DNA from: Thermoleophilia bacterium | GTDB taxonomy: Bacteria; Actinomycetota; Thermoleophilia; RBG-16-64-13 | Assembly: GCA_027493445.1 (NCBI GenBank) | Contig: JAOSKU010000001.1 | Coordinates: 1,739,936-1,803,935 of the forward strand | Direction: 5' to 3' | Length of the DNA stretch: 64,000 nt | In this document: positions 62,808 to 64,000 of the stretch, piece by piece | Position numbering within the stretch: the first letter of the stretch is position 1 | How the letters are laid out: every line of letters starts with the position of its first letter | Made by a program: the position numbers and the translations under genes | Notes under the pieces: model-generated | What the model was told of the DNA's origin: nothing | Database searches by the model: none | Seen by the model: only the letters and a program-made list of their open reading frames with translations

Positions 62808-63961
62808 CCAAGACCGCCCTCATCACCGGCATCACCGGCCAGGACGGCGCCTACCTGGCCGAGCTCCTGCTGGACAAGGGCTACACGGTGCACGGCATCA
62901 AGCGGCGGGCCAGCCTCTTCAACACCGACCGGGTGGACCACCTCTACCACGACCCCCACGAAGCGGACGTGCGCTTCTTCATGCACTACGGCGACATGAC
63001 CGACGCCACCAACCTCATCCGGGTGATCCAGGAGACCCAGCCCCACGAGATCTACAACCTGGCCGCCCAGAGCCACGTGCAGGTCAGCTTCGAGACTCCG
63101 GAGTACACGGCCAACGCCGACGCCCTGGGCGCCTTGCGCCTACTGGAGGCCGTGCGCATCCTGGGACTGGAGAAGAAGACCCGCTTCTACCAAGCCTCGA
63201 CCTCGGAGATGTTCGGCCTGGTGCGGGAGACTCCCCAGAAGGAGACCACCCCCTTCTACCCCCGCAGTCCCTACGCCGCCGCCAAGGTCTACGCCTACTG
63301 GATCTGCGTGAACTACCGGGAGGCCTACGGGCTACACGCCTCGAACGGCATCCTCTTCAACCACGAGAGCCCCATCCGGGGCGAGACCTTCGTCACCCGC
63401 AAGGTCACCCGGGCGGTGGCCCGCATCGCTCTGGGGCTGCAGAAGGACCTTTACCTGGGCAACCTCGACTCCCTGCGCGACTGGGGCCACGCGCGCGACT
63501 ATGTGCAGGCCATGTGGCTCATGCTGCAGCAGGAGGCCCCCGACGACTACGTCATCGCCACCGGCCAGCAGCGCTCGGTGCGGGAGTTCGTGCTGCGGGC
63601 CTTCGCCGAGGTGGGCGTCCAGATCGAGTTCCAGGGCCGGGGGCTCCAGGAGACCGGAGTCGCGACGGCCGTCGACCCGGTGCTCCTGGCCCAGGCGCGC
63701 AACGGCTACGGGCCCGCGACCGGAGACGGTCCCCTCAAGGAGGGCGCCACCCTGGTGCGAGTGGACCCTCGCTACTTCCGGCCCACGGAGGTGGCCAGCT
63801 TGCTGGGCGACCCCACCAAGGCTCGGGAGCGGCTGGACTGGCGGGCCGAGGTCACCATGCCCGAGCTGGTGCACGAGATGGTGTGGCAGGACCTGGCCGA
63901 GGCCCAGCGGGACGAGCTGTGCCGCAACCAGGGGTTCGCGGTCAGGCAGCCACGAGAGTAG
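62804..63961 (+). CDS. gmd: GDP-mannose 4,6-dehydratase
   Basis: 385 residues, full length. It has [86 protein letters not shown] (Tyr-Lys) and [15 protein letters not shown], all diagnostic for Gmd. The insert after [17 protein letters not shown] is the substrate/tetramer region, and [11 protein letters not shown] closes the site. It makes GDP-4-keto-6-deoxymannose, the precursor for the Fcl at 59980. GTG start, coupled to the VapC toxin gene. Only 39 bp follow in the window. Confidence 0.94.
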   Translation: MTKTALITGITGQDGAYLAELLLDKGYTVHGIKRRASLFNTDRVDHLYHDPHEADVRFFMHYGDMTDATNLIRVIQETQPHEIYNLAAQSHVQVSFETPEYTANADALGALRLLEAVRILGLEKKTRFYQASTSEMFGLVRETPQKETTPFYPRSPYAAAKVYAYWICVNYREAYGLHASNGILFNHESPIRGETFVTRKVTRAVARIALGLQKDLYLGNLDSLRDWGHARDYVQAMWLMLQQEAPDDYVIATGQQRSVREFVLRAFAEVGVQIEFQGRGLQETGVATAVDPVLLAQARNGYGPATGDGPLKEGATLVRVDPRYFRPTEVASLLGDPTKARERLDWRAEVTMPELVHEMVWQDLAEAQRDELCRNQGFAVRQPRE

Positions 63962-64000
63962 CTCGTCCCGGCGCTCAGCCCAGCGCAGCTTCGAACACGT

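Noticed and set aside
1..64000. tRNA or rRNA genes
   Set aside because: No T-loop/anticodon arrangement or rRNA-like stretch was recognised by eye on either strand; this is not a substitute for a covariance search.

Overview
The window is a GC-rich, gene-dense bacterial chromosome segment. Shine-Dalgarno sites are mostly GGAGG-type, GTG starts are frequent, and several genes look leaderless behind TAGAAT-like -10 boxes. Thr-rich linkers, SLH surface domains, tungsten enzymes and the absence of outer-membrane export genes suggest a high-GC Gram-positive-type lineage, probably an actinobacterium able to live without oxygen. The class cannot be fixed from the sequence.

Region 1 (1-12659, all minus strand) is a redox and catabolic island. 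It holds two separate aldehyde:ferredoxin oxidoreductase (AOR) modules. The promoter-proximal one is four-cluster ferredoxin, AOR, NrfD-type membrane protein and four-cluster ferredoxin, which suggests exchange of electrons with quinone. The second is a MoaD-like protein, four-cluster ferredoxin, AOR and FAD/NAD oxidoreductase, matching the AorABC layout. Downstream lie a one-helix peptide, an NCS1 permease, a UspA protein, a PCMH-type flavoprotein and one cut-off gene. A PAS/LuxR regulator is divergent at 13005-14177.

Region 2 (14246-16091) has a lipoprotein, a 26-bp perfect inverted repeat and a VanZ-GNAT fusion.

Region 3 (16275-33130) is built around four paralogous secreted right-handed beta-helix proteins. 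The first is preceded by a convincing cyclic-di-GMP-I riboswitch with an intrinsic terminator. The second, sharing an apparently identical 1258-bp tract with the first, keeps only a stump of that riboswitch. Between them are a CDP-sugar type cassette (cytidylyltransferase, epimerase and three C-methyltransferase-like proteins) and an APH-type kinase.

Region 4 (33219-50899, minus strand) is a long exopolysaccharide operon with genes mostly overlapping by 4 nt: BY-kinase/co-polymerase, epimerase, Wzm/Wzt exporter, glycosyltransferases, O-antigen ligase, AMP-ligase-like protein, GNAT, aminotransferase and initiating sugar transferase. Region 5 (51210-63961) adds a PglF-type dehydratase, three unusual P-loop proteins, a UDP-sugar dehydrogenase, a subtilase, and a GDP-deoxysugar operon in which a VapBC pair sits between two dehydratase-like genes.

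Two matters cut across the window. At least twelve reading-frame breaks, in ten genes, lie in short C or G runs and are repaired by one base, so they look like sequencing errors rather than pseudogenes. A small inverted-repeat element (72-bp and 161-bp forms plus two fragments) is dispersed through the window, and one copy is inserted in frame in a glycosyltransferase gene.
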